DNA of 64,000 nucleotides from UBA6522 sp965221035 (GCA_965221035.1 OZ244860.1:2976001-3040000), one strand, 5' to 3'; counted from the stretch's first letter, positions 45,074 through 54,432 are shown. The notes: generated by a model not told the origin, from the sequence alone. Numbers and translations are program-made.

Positions 45074-45086
45074 GTATATGATATTC
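45074..45086. promoter_or_regulatory. Island operator site 8 (upstream of DUF885 gene)
   Basis: GTATATGATATTC, whose reverse complement extends to GAATATCATATACAAG, 25 bp before the DUF885 start and 71 bp from the small membrane-protein start. It is close enough to the peptidase start to block transcription when occupied. Confidence 0.68.
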
Positions 45087-45111
45087 AATCTATTTCCGAT
45101 TTGGACAAGTC

Positions 45112-46839
45112 ATGCACACTACAAAAGCGGTTCTTGCAAACATTCTGCCTGTCGCGGTATTCGTCATCACGAGACCCGGTGTCGCCCTAGGCCAGAGCTA
45201 CGATGAACTCGTCGATCTGTTCTTCGAGTTCCGCGAGTTTCAGGAGGCGCCCATGAGCGACGGCATTCCCGACCACAGCGAAGCGGCGATGCAAGCCCAG
45301 TACAGCGGCCTTCAGGAATTCAGGACGGATCTCGCGGAGTTCGAAACCGCGGACTGGCCGGTGTGGCAGCAGGTCGACTACCACCTGGTCCGCGCGGAAA
45401 TGAACGCGCTGGAGTTCCACCACAAGGAGCACCGACCCTGGTCGCGCGATCCCGGTTTCTACTCGATGTTCGAGGGGGATGCCGGGGCGAGCATCAATGC
45501 GCCCGATTTCTTTGAACCGATCTTCAATCTGTTCGGCTTTTCCGATGACGGTCCTGGGCCGTCCGATGAGACTGGCGGCGAATCCTTGTCGCTGTCCGAC
45601 GAACAGCAGGCAGCGCTGAGCCAGACACTGGACGGCATACCGGGAATCTACGCCCAGGCAAGAGAGAACCTGACTGAGCCTGCGGCCGACTTTGCCGAGT
45701 TTGCGGTCCGAAATTTCGTTGAAGAGCGTGAATTTTACGAAGAAGCTGCCGAATTGCTGGCTGCCGACTATCCGGAACTGTCCGAAAATGCCCTGCGCGC
45801 CGCTGAAGCGGTAGAGGATTATCGGCAGTGGATCGAGTCCAACCAGGCGGACATGGCGCCGAACGCAGGGCTCGGCAAGGACAATTACGACTGGTGGATG
45901 CGCAACGTCCAGTTGTCGCCTTGGGGATGGGAGGAAACCAATCGGATTATCGAGCGGGAATACGACCGCGTCATTACCTTCCTGAAACTCGAGGAGAATC
46001 GGAACAAGCACCTGCCGCCGCTGGAAGTCTCCATGTCGGAACGGGCCTGGTTCGAGAGCATGCGCGAAGCCCTGCATCACGTGGTCGACTACATGCGGGA
46101 CGAAGAGTTGATGACCGTCGAAGACTGGGTGGATCCGAGCGACTACTATGCGGATGGTCCTCGCGGGGCCGACGGCGAACTGGACGAGTCCACGGCCGAA
46201 TGGCTGTTGCCCGAGAACTCAAGCATCGATACCAAGGTGCGCCAGCGCGAGATCCTGCCGGGCGAGGCGCATGAGTACATCGGCCACATGCTTGACTATC
46301 AACGCCAGGAGCGACTGACGCAAAGTCCCATTCGCAGCGCCGGCAGACGCTTCAACATGGGGTCGATGCGTCTGGAAGGCTGGGCGGTGGCGCTGGAAGA
46401 GTTACTCATGCAGGCCGGCGTGCTGGACGCAAGGCCGCGCAAGGGCCGTGAAATGCAGTACCTGATGAATGCCTCCCACATGAGCCTCGGTATCCCGGAC
46501 CTGAAGATGCACTCCAACGAGATCGATCTCACCGAGGCCCGCCATCTCTGCGCAGAGATCATGCCGCGGGGATGGACGCGCCCGGACGAGCGCATGGTCT
46601 GGTTCGAGATGCAGTCGAACCTGCGCAACCCGGGTGGCTTTCACAGTAGCAACGTGGTTGCCGGGAAAGCCTATTTCATGAAAATGTTCAGGGAGCAGGC
46701 ACAGGCGCTGGGCGACGATTTCGTCATCAGGGACTTTGTCGACGCGTTCCTGGCTTCAGGCACGATTCCCCTGTCGCTGATCCGCTGGGAGATGACCGGC
46801 AACAACGACGATATCGCGCTGGAAACCGAGCCGCTGTAG
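45112..46839 (+). CDS. DUF885-family peptidase, exported
   Basis: A 575-residue protein with a signal peptide (VLANILPVAVFVITRPGVALGQ). It has the layout of the DUF885 family, which contains zinc peptidase-like proteins. The metal motif is visible as His387-Glu388-x-x-His391 in GEAHEYIGHMLDYQR. The C-terminal half continues with the family's NMGSMRLEGWAVALEELLM. It probably acts on peptides in the periplasm. It is the first of two genes after operator site 8; the HxxxH-type gene follows 19 bp downstream. Confidence 0.88.
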   Translation: MHTTKAVLANILPVAVFVITRPGVALGQSYDELVDLFFEFREFQEAPMSDGIPDHSEAAMQAQYSGLQEFRTDLAEFETADWPVWQQVDYHLVRAEMNALEFHHKEHRPWSRDPGFYSMFEGDAGASINAPDFFEPIFNLFGFSDDGPGPSDETGGESLSLSDEQQAALSQTLDGIPGIYAQARENLTEPAADFAEFAVRNFVEEREFYEEAAELLAADYPELSENALRAAEAVEDYRQWIESNQADMAPNAGLGKDNYDWWMRNVQLSPWGWEETNRIIEREYDRVITFLKLEENRNKHLPPLEVSMSERAWFESMREALHHVVDYMRDEELMTVEDWVDPSDYYADGPRGADGELDESTAEWLLPENSSIDTKVRQREILPGEAHEYIGHMLDYQRQERLTQSPIRSAGRRFNMGSMRLEGWAVALEELLMQAGVLDARPRKGREMQYLMNASHMSLGIPDLKMHSNEIDLTEARHLCAEIMPRGWTRPDERMVWFEMQSNLRNPGGFHSSNVVAGKAYFMKMFREQAQALGDDFVIRDFVDAFLASGTIPLSLIRWEMTGNNDDIALETEPL

Positions 46840-46858
46840 CAACACGCGAGTCAGAGAC

Positions 46859-47734
46859 ATGAATTTTTCCCCACGAGATCTTTGCTGTGTCGCGTTGCTG
46901 GGCGCTTGCACCGGCACAGGAGAACCCGGCCTGGACGAGCAGGCCGCGTCGGGATTTGACGGGCTTTTTCCGAAGCATATCGACGTCTTCGGCGTGTCGG
47001 TTCGGGGCACGGAGGGAACATCGGACGACAAGATGCTGCACGCTGCTTCCGTGATGGCGGAGTACCTCGACAACGACGCCGACGGCATTCCGGACAACGC
47101 GCTGGTCGTGCAGGCGATGCGGGAGAACAACGCAACGCTGGTCATGACGATCGATTTTGCCGAACTCGACGAGGTCCTTGCGGAAATTGGCGTTGACAAC
47201 CTGCCTGATGGTTTGCTGCAGGACCAGAACGCGGCGGAAACGCGGCCCGGCGGAGCCGCCGACGGAGTATTCGATGCCTCCTTCGAGGAAGTCCTGCATC
47301 TGATTACTCACGCCGGTTATGCTTACGCGTATCCCGACGCTTTCGGCGAAACTCCGGGAACTTCCCTGGCCAATGCCATGGACTAGGCTCGTGGCGGGCG
47401 GTTCATGCAGATTCCCGACCCATATCCCGAGGACGCCTGGTACACATACGATGACCAGACCTGCGACTATGGATGCATGGCGGCCGAGTACATCTATTGG
47501 GGTTTGACTTCCCTGCTCGGCGCCCAGGAGTTTCCCGGTCGACTGGAGCAGATCGACAACGAGTGGCGACTTAACACACCGGAATTATTCGAGGAGAATG
47601 ACCCCGACTTGTTCGCCTTGTTGACCGATCCGCAGTATGCGTTGCCGACCCGATTGCCCTCTGGCAACTACACGGCCATGAAGTTGCTGTTCTCAGAAGA
47701 AGCAGATACCCCCGCTACCGCCGTCGACGACTAA
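46859..47734 (+). pseudogene. HxxxH-type protein, paralogue 3, interrupted by an in-frame TAG
   Basis: The frame runs 175 codons to TAG at 47384-47386 and then continues open in the same frame for 116 more codons. Across the stop the protein reads SLANAMD-stop-ARGGRFMQIP. The part after the stop (DAWYTYDDQTCDYGCMAAEY and on, WRLNTPELFEEN, LLTDPQYALPT) is exactly what intact relatives carry there, so one sense codon has become amber. The first part has FGVSVRG, an EF-hand-like YLDNDADGIPD, and the signature EEVLHLITHAGYAYAYPDAF. It may be a recent nonsense mutation, a sequencing error or read-through. It lies 19 bp after the DUF885 gene. Confidence 0.85.
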
Positions 47735-47775
47735 ATCGCAAGCATGGGCACTTCCGGGCTGGTACTAGATCCCGG

Positions 47776-48993
47776 CTAGTCCATCCCCGGCAGCGCCAGA
47801 TTGTCCGTGTAGATGCAATTCGCTTCACGGACTTCGGCTTCGTTGCCGACTACGCGGTCGCGGAATTTGGTGTGCTTCCACTCGCCGACCCAGTGTTCGG
47901 GGTCGGTGAATGTGAAATCCATCTTGAGCGTGTTGCCGTCGTTGATCAGCGAGTAGCGTTCGACGATGTGGAGCTGCTCGCCGGCAAGAATGCCAGCTTG
48001 CATCAGATGGTTCTCGCCGATGAATCCCGTCGTCTCGATGACCAGTTCGTCCCCTTCCCAGCGCCCGATCGATTCCCCATGCCAGTTGCGGTCGAGATCC
48101 CCCGCCGGCTGGCGCTCACGGCCATCGAGATAGATGACGCGATAGTCGTTATTCAACCGTGACACCATGTAGATTGCCGTCGGGTATTGCAGCATCATCA
48201 TCGACCCGTAGCGTGTCATGAATCGCGGCATTCCGGGCGGATAGCACAGTGCGGTCGGATCGCCAAAACGCACGCCTTCCTGGCTGGCCGCCAGATACTC
48301 GTCGAGAAACGCCTGCGCCACCGGTGTCAGCTCGGGCTTCGGCTTGAACTCGAACGACCCGTAGTTGGCGCGCCACGCATCCTCGCCCCGGAACTGCCAT
48401 AGGCCTGTCAGGTCGAACGGAGCTTCGGGCCACTCTTTCGCCAGATGCGCCGGGTCGAGCGCCCCGGGAGCGGTGCCGGAAACGATGGGCAATTCGGCTG
48501 GCCGGGTCTTCGCTTCACGCTGCTGCCAAGTCTCGCCTTCCGGCGGCGGCACCCACTCCATCAGCGCCGGATACACCTGCCGGGTCTGTGCCGGCGCGTC
48601 CATGTTGTACGAGCGCCCGTCCGCGCCGATCAGACCCTCGACCAGGCCGCCGGGCCTGCCTGTTTTCAGCGGGTACAGTTTCATCGTGATTTCGTCACCA
48701 ACCGCGATGGACTCGCGGTCGAAGCCCATGTTCTCCATCGCCGCGATGCTCTGCCCCTCGATCTCCCAGGTCACCGTCTCGCCGTTGTCATCGCTTACGT
48801 CCAGGCCGATGATCAGATGCGGGTTGCGATAGATGAACTGGCTCACCGTGCCGGTTTGCAGGATCGTTGCAGTTGTGTCGAAAACGACGGCCGAATGGTG
48901 GGCGCTACCGACGCGGGCCGCGCCAGCCAGGCAAGCCAATGCGGCCATTGAAACCAGCGTTCTCGTCGTAGCGCTCCCATGTCCTGTGTTCAT
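47776..48993 (-). CDS. DUF6152-type periplasmic protein, copy 1
   Basis: A 405-residue exported protein. The signal peptide ends RVGSAHHSAV. The segment after it (FDTTATILQTGTVSQFIYRN, then PHLIIGLDV) is typical of the small DUF6152 domain. A longer C-terminal domain follows, with FDLTGLWQFRG, TRYGSMMMLQYP and DELVIETTGFIGE. This combination is common in gammaproteobacteria as arrays of paralogues near TonB receptors; the function is unknown to me. ATG 48993 overlaps the stop of the upstream copy (ATGA) and has GGAGG upstream. It is the last gene of the run TonB-DUF6152-DUF6152. Confidence 0.8.
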   Translation of the reverse strand: MNTGHGSATTRTLVSMAALACLAGAARVGSAHHSAVVFDTTATILQTGTVSQFIYRNPHLIIGLDVSDDNGETVTWEIEGQSIAAMENMGFDRESIAVGDEITMKLYPLKTGRPGGLVEGLIGADGRSYNMDAPAQTRQVYPALMEWVPPPEGETWQQREAKTRPAELPIVSGTAPGALDPAHLAKEWPEAPFDLTGLWQFRGEDAWRANYGSFEFKPKPELTPVAQAFLDEYLAASQEGVRFGDPTALCYPPGMPRFMTRYGSMMMLQYPTAIYMVSRLNNDYRVIYLDGRERQPAGDLDRNWHGESIGRWEGDELVIETTGFIGENHLMQAGILAGEQLHIVERYSLINDGNTLKMDFTFTDPEHWVGEWKHTKFRDRVVGNEAEVREANCIYTDNLALPGMD

Positions 48994-50039
48994 TGGTAAC
49001 CGGCCTCCACGTATAGCCGCGCCGCTTCCAGGCTGCAATTTTCCGCCATCACGTCGCGGTCTGGAATCTTCCTCATGTAATGGTCGATCTCCACCGGCTC
49101 GCGCAGATACACCGGGTCGGTGAGCGTCATCCGGATGCGCAGCGCCAAGCCGTTGTCGATGAGCGAAAATCGCTCGACCAGGTGCTTCTGTTCGCTCGAG
49201 TCCACGCCGGTGTGACTACCCCAGCGATCCGCGACAAAGCCGCTGGTTTCCACCACCAGATCGTCGCCCTCCTTCCACCCCCGGGATACGCCGGTTTTCG
49301 ACGGTGCCCCCGGCGTCGGCTCACCGCCAAAGTGCACGATCCGCCGCTGGTCGCGCATGTCGTACGCGATTTCCAGCGTGCTTTCATCGAGCCAGGCAAG
49401 CTGCACGGGATAGGGCAGTATCGTCGACTTCGGTGGCCCCGGGTTCTCGCAGTCATATTGCGGATTGCTGGTTTCGTCGAAGTTGTCGACGAGGGGTTGG
49501 GCGAAGTCGGTATACGGCCAGTCGGCCGGCGGGTAGTAGTGAAAGCCGGTGCGGGCGGTGTCGCGTACCCACAGGCCGCTATAGTCGGTGGACGGCTGAA
49601 TCTCCCGTTCCGGCGGTACGCTGCCACGTTGGTTGGTGAAGAGTGTGCCGTCGCCACGCTCGGCCCACCTCAGGCCGGTGTAGTAGCGATTCGGATCGCG
49701 ATCCATCGTGCCTTCCCACGTGATGCGGTCGCCGGGCGCGAACGAATCGCGCGCCCAGCCCAGCTCGATCATCGCCGCGGGATGCATGAGCTCAATCGTC
49801 CAGTCGACCACTTCGCCCGCCCGGTTCGGCCCCTGGATTCGCAAGAACACATGCGGCATTCGCCAGACGTATTCCCTGACGATACCGCTGTGCTGCTGGA
49901 TGTCGTCCGGGTTCAGGCTGGCGTGGGAATGGTGGGCGCGGGCGAACGGCGGAAGCAGCGCGGCCAGCGCGACCGGAACGGCCAGCGCCGCTGCCACACC
50001 CGCGGCGCGCAACCGCCGAAGGAGCGCTCCGGGAGCCAT
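48990..50039 (-). CDS. DUF6152-type periplasmic protein, copy 2
   Basis: A 349-residue exported protein. The signal peptide (ALAVPVALAALLPPFARA) is followed by HHSHASLNPDD and the SGIVREYVWRMPHVFLRIQG strand of the DUF6152 domain, then a C-terminal domain like that of copy 1 (DDLVVETSGFVAD, IDNGLALRIRMTLTDP). The two copies are clearly paralogous but divergent. Its ATG overlaps the receptor stop (TGATG). It is probably a periplasmic binding or processing partner of the receptor at 50039; the function is unknown. Confidence 0.78.
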   Translation of the reverse strand: MAPGALLRRLRAAGVAAALAVPVALAALLPPFARAHHSHASLNPDDIQQHSGIVREYVWRMPHVFLRIQGPNRAGEVVDWTIELMHPAAMIELGWARDSFAPGDRITWEGTMDRDPNRYYTGLRWAERGDGTLFTNQRGSVPPEREIQPSTDYSGLWVRDTARTGFHYYPPADWPYTDFAQPLVDNFDETSNPQYDCENPGPPKSTILPYPVQLAWLDESTLEIAYDMRDQRRIVHFGGEPTPGAPSKTGVSRGWKEGDDLVVETSGFVADRWGSHTGVDSSEQKHLVERFSLIDNGLALRIRMTLTDPVYLREPVEIDHYMRKIPDRDVMAENCSLEAARLYVEAGYQ

Positions 50040-52585
50040 CAGAACCGGTACCGGAAGTCGAGGCCGACTTGCCTGGGCATGCCGATGTTGACGAGCGTGA
50101 TCGCCGGCGGGGCGTTGCCGCGCGGATTCAGCGCATTGATGCCGGTGTCGACGTAGGCCGGATGGTCAGCGGGCTTGAAGTCGAAGCCGCTGCCCGACGT
50201 GCTGCCCGCCCACGCTGCGCCGCCGGTGATGTAGGCCTCGTCCGCGCAATTTCGGCAGTACAGGGAGGCGGTCCAATTGCCTGCCGCCGGCGTATACGCC
50301 ACGCGGACGTTGACCAGGTCGTACTGTGGCACGCGCAGCGTGGTGGAGTCCTGGCCGCTGGAGTCCTGTTCGTCCTTGTAGGCGTAGTCGAGCGAGCCGC
50401 GCACATTCGCGCCGTTGCCCACTTCCCACGTCTGTATCAGGCCGATGTTGTAACCGATATCAGGTGCGCGGCTGAAGTTCGAGTCGTACTCGACGCCCGC
50501 GGTCGGATTGTCGATCTCGACCCACTTAGCGTCCAGCGTGCCCGCGCCGAGGTTGAATTGCAGGGAGTCGGTGAGCAGCGCCTGCATTTCCAACTCGAGG
50601 CCGGAAATCTCCGCCGAGCCGACGTTGGTCGTGCAGCGCCGTGCGCACCGGTCGTCGGTGGTCACGGTCAGCTGCTTGTTGTCGTATTCCATGTCGAAGT
50701 ACGTGATGTTGGCGCGCAGCCGGCCGTTCGCGCTCCGGATGCGGGCGCCGACTTCGTTGTTCCAGACCTCTTCGGGCTGGAACGGTGTGTCGATGTCGTC
50801 GACCAGGTCGTTGGTGCCGCCGGACTTGAAGCCCTTCGAACCCGACAGGTACAACATGACCGCATCGCTGGCCTGCCATTCGAGGGCGATGCGCGGTGAC
50901 ACGTCATCGAACGTGTCGCCGCCCGAAATTGTCGCCTCGGCCGCCGAGCCGACGATGACGTTGCCGGGGGCGAGGAAACACGGGCTCGCCGCCGTGCAGC
51001 CGCCGTACGTGTCGCCGTCCGGGTTCAGGTACAGGGTCGCACCGCCGGGCCGGACGTCGCGGTAGTTCGAATTGTTGTCCGGGCCGTTGGGGTCGAGGGC
51101 GTGGATTTCGAACAGGCGCCGGTCGAGGGCGTGATCGAATTCGCCGAGGTTGTAGGCCGAGTAGAGCTTTTCGTCTTCGCTCCAGCGCACACCGAGGGTC
51201 AGCGTCAGGTTGTCCGCGAATTGCCAGTCCACCTGGCCGAAGACACCCTGGCTGTCGGTAACCTGCTGCGATCGTCCAAGGACACGCAGTGCGCCCCACT
51301 GGAATCCTGCGCGGTAGTCGAAGTCCGCGAATTGGTCGTAACCGGGTTCTTCGTTGGAGACGTAGACGCCGGTGACCCAGTTGACTCGCCCCGCTGCACT
51401 GGTGCCGCCAAGCTGGAACTCCTGAGACCAGAAATCGCTGAAGTTGTTCGACGCGCCGTCGAAAAAGGACTGCGCGTAGGCGCTCTCGTCGGATTCGCGG
51501 TTTTCGTAGGCATCCATGTCACGATAGCCGGTAATCGAGCGCAAGGTGATGGCGTCGCTGAGGTTGTAGCTGATATCGAGCGTAAAGGCCGTGCTGTTCG
51601 AGTCGGTGCTGCCGATCGGCCCTTCGCCGGCGAGCTGGTACAGGTCCAGCGGAATGGACGGCGCGAAGTGCTCCGGCGTACCGGCCGGGAACAGCCTCTG
51701 GTAGACGGCCAGATTGGAAATGCCGCCCGTCCAGATCGGCGCGGTGACGTCGCCTTCGACACCCGGCGTGGCCGGATCGTCGTAGCCGCCGTTGAAGCCG
51801 TAGTAGTCGATCAGCTTGGAAGCGCCTCCGTTGGATTCGGATTGGCTGCGGTTCAGATTCAGATCGACCGTCAGCCGGTCGGACGGCTGGAAGCGAAGCT
51901 GCGCCTGGATGAAGGTGGTGTCGTCCGAGCCGAGCGCCACACCGTCGGACTGCCGTTCGAGCCAGCCGTCGCGCTGCAACGAGGCAATCGAGATTCGCGC
52001 TGCGGCGGTGTCGCTGATCGGTATGTTCAAGGCTGCCTGCATGTCGGCGCGGCCGAGGTCGCCGAACCCCAGGCTGATGTTGCCGGCCATTTCGCCGCCC
52101 ACTTCGGGCTTGCGCGTGATGTAGCGGATCGCGCCGCCGGTCGAGTTCTTGCCGAACAAGGTGCCCTGCGGGCCACGCAGCACCTCGACCCGCTCGACAT
52201 CGAGCAGCCGCAGGAAATTGGTAAACGGGCGGCCGTAGTAGACATCGTCGATGTACACGCCGACGCCGGGATCGAGCACCGGGCTGATTCGCGCCTCGTT
52301 GACGCCGCGAATCGAGAACTGCGCCCCGACGTTCGCACGCCCGGTGCCGTCGCCAATGCTGAGATTCGGTACAAAGTCCGCCATCGCCTGCGGGTCGTCG
52401 ACACCCAGCCGATCAAGCGTCTCGGCGCTGAACGCCGTCACCGCCAGCGGCACCGATTGCAACTCCTCGGCCCGTCGTTGCGCCGTAACGACAATTTCTT
52501 CGAGTACCTGGGCGTGCCCGACAGGCAACAGGAGGACCATCGACAATGGCAAGCCTATCCAGGCGCGAATGTGTTGAGCGTACAT
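50039..52585 (-). CDS. TonB-dependent receptor (general type, outside the island regulon)
   Basis: An 848-residue outer-membrane receptor from ATG 52585 (AGGA upstream; a GTG 33 bp further upstream is an alternative). The signal peptide ends PVGHAQ. The TonB-box-like EEIVVTAQRRAEE is followed by a plug with FSIRGVNEARISPVLDPGVG and VEVLRGPQGTLFGKNSTGGA, the common GKNS form, unlike the three island receptors. The barrel ends LDFRYRF. An extracellular-loop cysteine pair (DDRCARRC) is present. No island operator was found upstream. It heads an operon with two DUF6152-type genes. Confidence 0.93.
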   Translation of the reverse strand: MYAQHIRAWIGLPLSMVLLLPVGHAQVLEEIVVTAQRRAEELQSVPLAVTAFSAETLDRLGVDDPQAMADFVPNLSIGDGTGRANVGAQFSIRGVNEARISPVLDPGVGVYIDDVYYGRPFTNFLRLLDVERVEVLRGPQGTLFGKNSTGGAIRYITRKPEVGGEMAGNISLGFGDLGRADMQAALNIPISDTAAARISIASLQRDGWLERQSDGVALGSDDTTFIQAQLRFQPSDRLTVDLNLNRSQSESNGGASKLIDYYGFNGGYDDPATPGVEGDVTAPIWTGGISNLAVYQRLFPAGTPEHFAPSIPLDLYQLAGEGPIGSTDSNSTAFTLDISYNLSDAITLRSITGYRDMDAYENRESDESAYAQSFFDGASNNFSDFWSQEFQLGGTSAAGRVNWVTGVYVSNEEPGYDQFADFDYRAGFQWGALRVLGRSQQVTDSQGVFGQVDWQFADNLTLTLGVRWSEDEKLYSAYNLGEFDHALDRRLFEIHALDPNGPDNNSNYRDVRPGGATLYLNPDGDTYGGCTAASPCFLAPGNVIVGSAAEATISGGDTFDDVSPRIALEWQASDAVMLYLSGSKGFKSGGTNDLVDDIDTPFQPEEVWNNEVGARIRSANGRLRANITYFDMEYDNKQLTVTTDDRCARRCTTNVGSAEISGLELEMQALLTDSLQFNLGAGTLDAKWVEIDNPTAGVEYDSNFSRAPDIGYNIGLIQTWEVGNGANVRGSLDYAYKDEQDSSGQDSTTLRVPQYDLVNVRVAYTPAAGNWTASLYCRNCADEAYITGGAAWAGSTSGSGFDFKPADHPAYVDTGINALNPRGNAPPAITLVNIGMPRQVGLDFRYRF

Positions 52586-52824
52586 ACGAGATTTCCTGGC
52601 ATTCCTGAATGTTGGCACGCCACTTTAGCAACGATGGCCGCGCCTCGCCAGACTCCTTGAGCCGGCCTTATGTGTACAGATGGTCAAGTTTTGATAACCA
52701 TGGACCGGCCGGTTGTTGACCAGGCGGGTCGCTGCACACTGCGTGAATCGCCGCCACGGGTTAGAATTGAACAAGTTGTGCCGATGACAGGTCGGCCAAA
52801 AACAACGCCAAGGGAGCAAATCTC
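52586..52824. other. Divergent intergenic region without island operator
   Basis: The 239-bp region between the receptor (minus) and the metallo-hydrolase (plus) holds no gene I can support and no copy of the island palindrome. An AAGGGAG ribosome site precedes the hydrolase ATG. Confidence 0.5.
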
Positions 52825-53715
52825 ATGAGACGTATCGCTATTGCTGTCATCGCGGCAGTCGCTGTGCCTGTGGTCTGGGCGCAGCAGGATTTCTCGGCCG
52901 TGGAGATACAGACCTCCGAAGTCGTTCCGGGTATCTACATGATGGTAGGCGCGGGTGGCAACCTCGGCGTATCCGTGGGTGAGGACGGTGCGTTCCTGAT
53001 CGACGACCAATTCGCCCCGCTCAGCGACAAGATCATGGCGGCCATCGGCGAATTGACCGACGCGCCCGTGGAATTTCTGGTCAACACCCACTGGCACGGG
53101 GACCACACCGGCGGCAACGAGGCGTTCGGCAATGCCGGGGCCGTCATCGTCGCGCACGACAATGTTCGCGTGCGAATGAGCACCGATCAGTTCAGGGAAA
53201 TCTTCGATCAGCGGTATCCGGCGTCACCGGATGCGGCGCTGCCCATCGTGACCTTCAACGATGAACTGACGCTGCACTGGAACGGGCACACCATCCGCGT
53301 AATCCATGTGGGTCCCGCCCATACGGACGGTGATGCGATCATTCATTTCGAGGAGGCGGACGTCTTCCACATGGGCGACAATTTCTTCCATGGTTTCTTT
53401 CCTTTCGTGGACGTAAGCAGCAACGGCGACATCAACGGCGTCATTTCCACCGGATACCGTGTGCTCGCCATGTCTAACGCCGGCACGCAGATCATCCCGG
53501 GGCACGGACCGCTGGCCACACCCGACGACCTGCGCGACTGGTTGCGTGTATTGCGTTCCACGCGGGAGAGCATTCAGGATCTTGTCGACCAGGGGATGTC
53601 CGAGGACGAGGTGGTCGCGGCCAATCCGACGGCAGAGTACAACGAGTCACACGGCGGCGGGTTCATGAGCCCCGAGAACTACACGCGGCTGGTTTACCAG
53701 AGCCTTACCCGGTGA
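52825..53715 (+). CDS. Metallo-beta-lactamase-fold hydrolase, secreted
   Basis: A 296-residue exported protein with a signal peptide ending VWAQQ. The metal motif is complete: His89, His91, Asp93 and His94 in THWHGDHTGG. A downstream His lies in VGPAHTDGDAIIHF and the closing IPGHGPLA supplies the last His. It resembles the subgroup of periplasmic MBL-fold hydrolases sometimes annotated as quinoprotein relay proteins or cyclases, which lie apart from true beta-lactamases. It is followed 35 bp later by a cytochrome b561 gene on the same strand. The substrate is unknown. Confidence 0.9.
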   Translation: MRRIAIAVIAAVAVPVVWAQQDFSAVEIQTSEVVPGIYMMVGAGGNLGVSVGEDGAFLIDDQFAPLSDKIMAAIGELTDAPVEFLVNTHWHGDHTGGNEAFGNAGAVIVAHDNVRVRMSTDQFREIFDQRYPASPDAALPIVTFNDELTLHWNGHTIRVIHVGPAHTDGDAIIHFEEADVFHMGDNFFHGFFPFVDVSSNGDINGVISTGYRVLAMSNAGTQIIPGHGPLATPDDLRDWLRVLRSTRESIQDLVDQGMSEDEVVAANPTAEYNESHGGGFMSPENYTRLVYQSLTR

Positions 53716-53750
53716 CGGCCTGATTGTCGCCTTGTTGCAGTGAGAAAGAG

Positions 53751-54401
53751 ATGTCAAAGAAACTGATCTGGGACCTGCCCATACGAATCGTCCACTGGCT
53801 GCTGACGGTGCTGATCTTCGGTGCGTGGTACACCGTAAGCGTCAGCGGTGACATGGAACGCCATATGCTCATCGGCCAGACGATCCTGTGCCTGCTGATC
53901 TTCCGCGTGGTCTGGGGGTTTGTCGGAACCCGGTACGCGAAGTTCTCCAGTTTCGTTTTCGGCCCGGGAGCGATCATCGCGTACGCCAGGACGATCCTGT
54001 CGCGCAGTGGCGGCGGCCATGCCGGCCACAATCCGTTGGGATTCCTGGCCGTGTTCGCCATGTTGCTGCTCATCGGCATCCAGGTCACGACGGGCCTTTT
54101 CGCCACCGATGGCGACTTCTACGAGGGACCCCTCAATCACCTGGTGTCGGGCAGTACCGGCCGCGATATCACCGATATCCACTACCTGAATTTCGACGTG
54201 CTGGCGATCATGATCGCCATCCACATCGTCGCGATCTTCTTCTACCTGTTATACAAGCGCGAGAACCTGATCGGGCCCATGTTCACCGGCACCAAGACCG
54301 GCGATGCGCTGGAGGCTATCGGAGGCTCGAAGCTTGGGCTGGCGATCGGCGTGCTCGTGGCCAGCGCGGCTGTGGTTTACCTGCTGGTCACGCTGCTTTG
54401 A
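53751..54401 (+). CDS. Cytochrome b561-type membrane protein
   Basis: A 216-residue four-helix cytochrome b. It opens KKLIWDLPIRIVHWLLTVLI with His in helix 1 as a heme ligand; further candidates are GDMERHMLIGQT, PLNHLVSG and the C-terminal MIAIHIVAIFFY. It carries electrons between quinone and a c-type cytochrome, and the neighbouring cytochrome c'-like lipoprotein, encoded convergently 31 bp away, is a natural partner. ATG 53751 was preferred to an upstream start because the family begins at this point. Confidence 0.9.
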   Translation: MSKKLIWDLPIRIVHWLLTVLIFGAWYTVSVSGDMERHMLIGQTILCLLIFRVVWGFVGTRYAKFSSFVFGPGAIIAYARTILSRSGGGHAGHNPLGFLAVFAMLLLIGIQVTTGLFATDGDFYEGPLNHLVSGSTGRDITDIHYLNFDVLAIMIAIHIVAIFFYLLYKRENLIGPMFTGTKTGDALEAIGGSKLGLAIGVLVASAAVVYLLVTLL

Positions 54402-54432
54402 GCCGATCCGGCCGGTGAGCGGCGGGCTGGCG

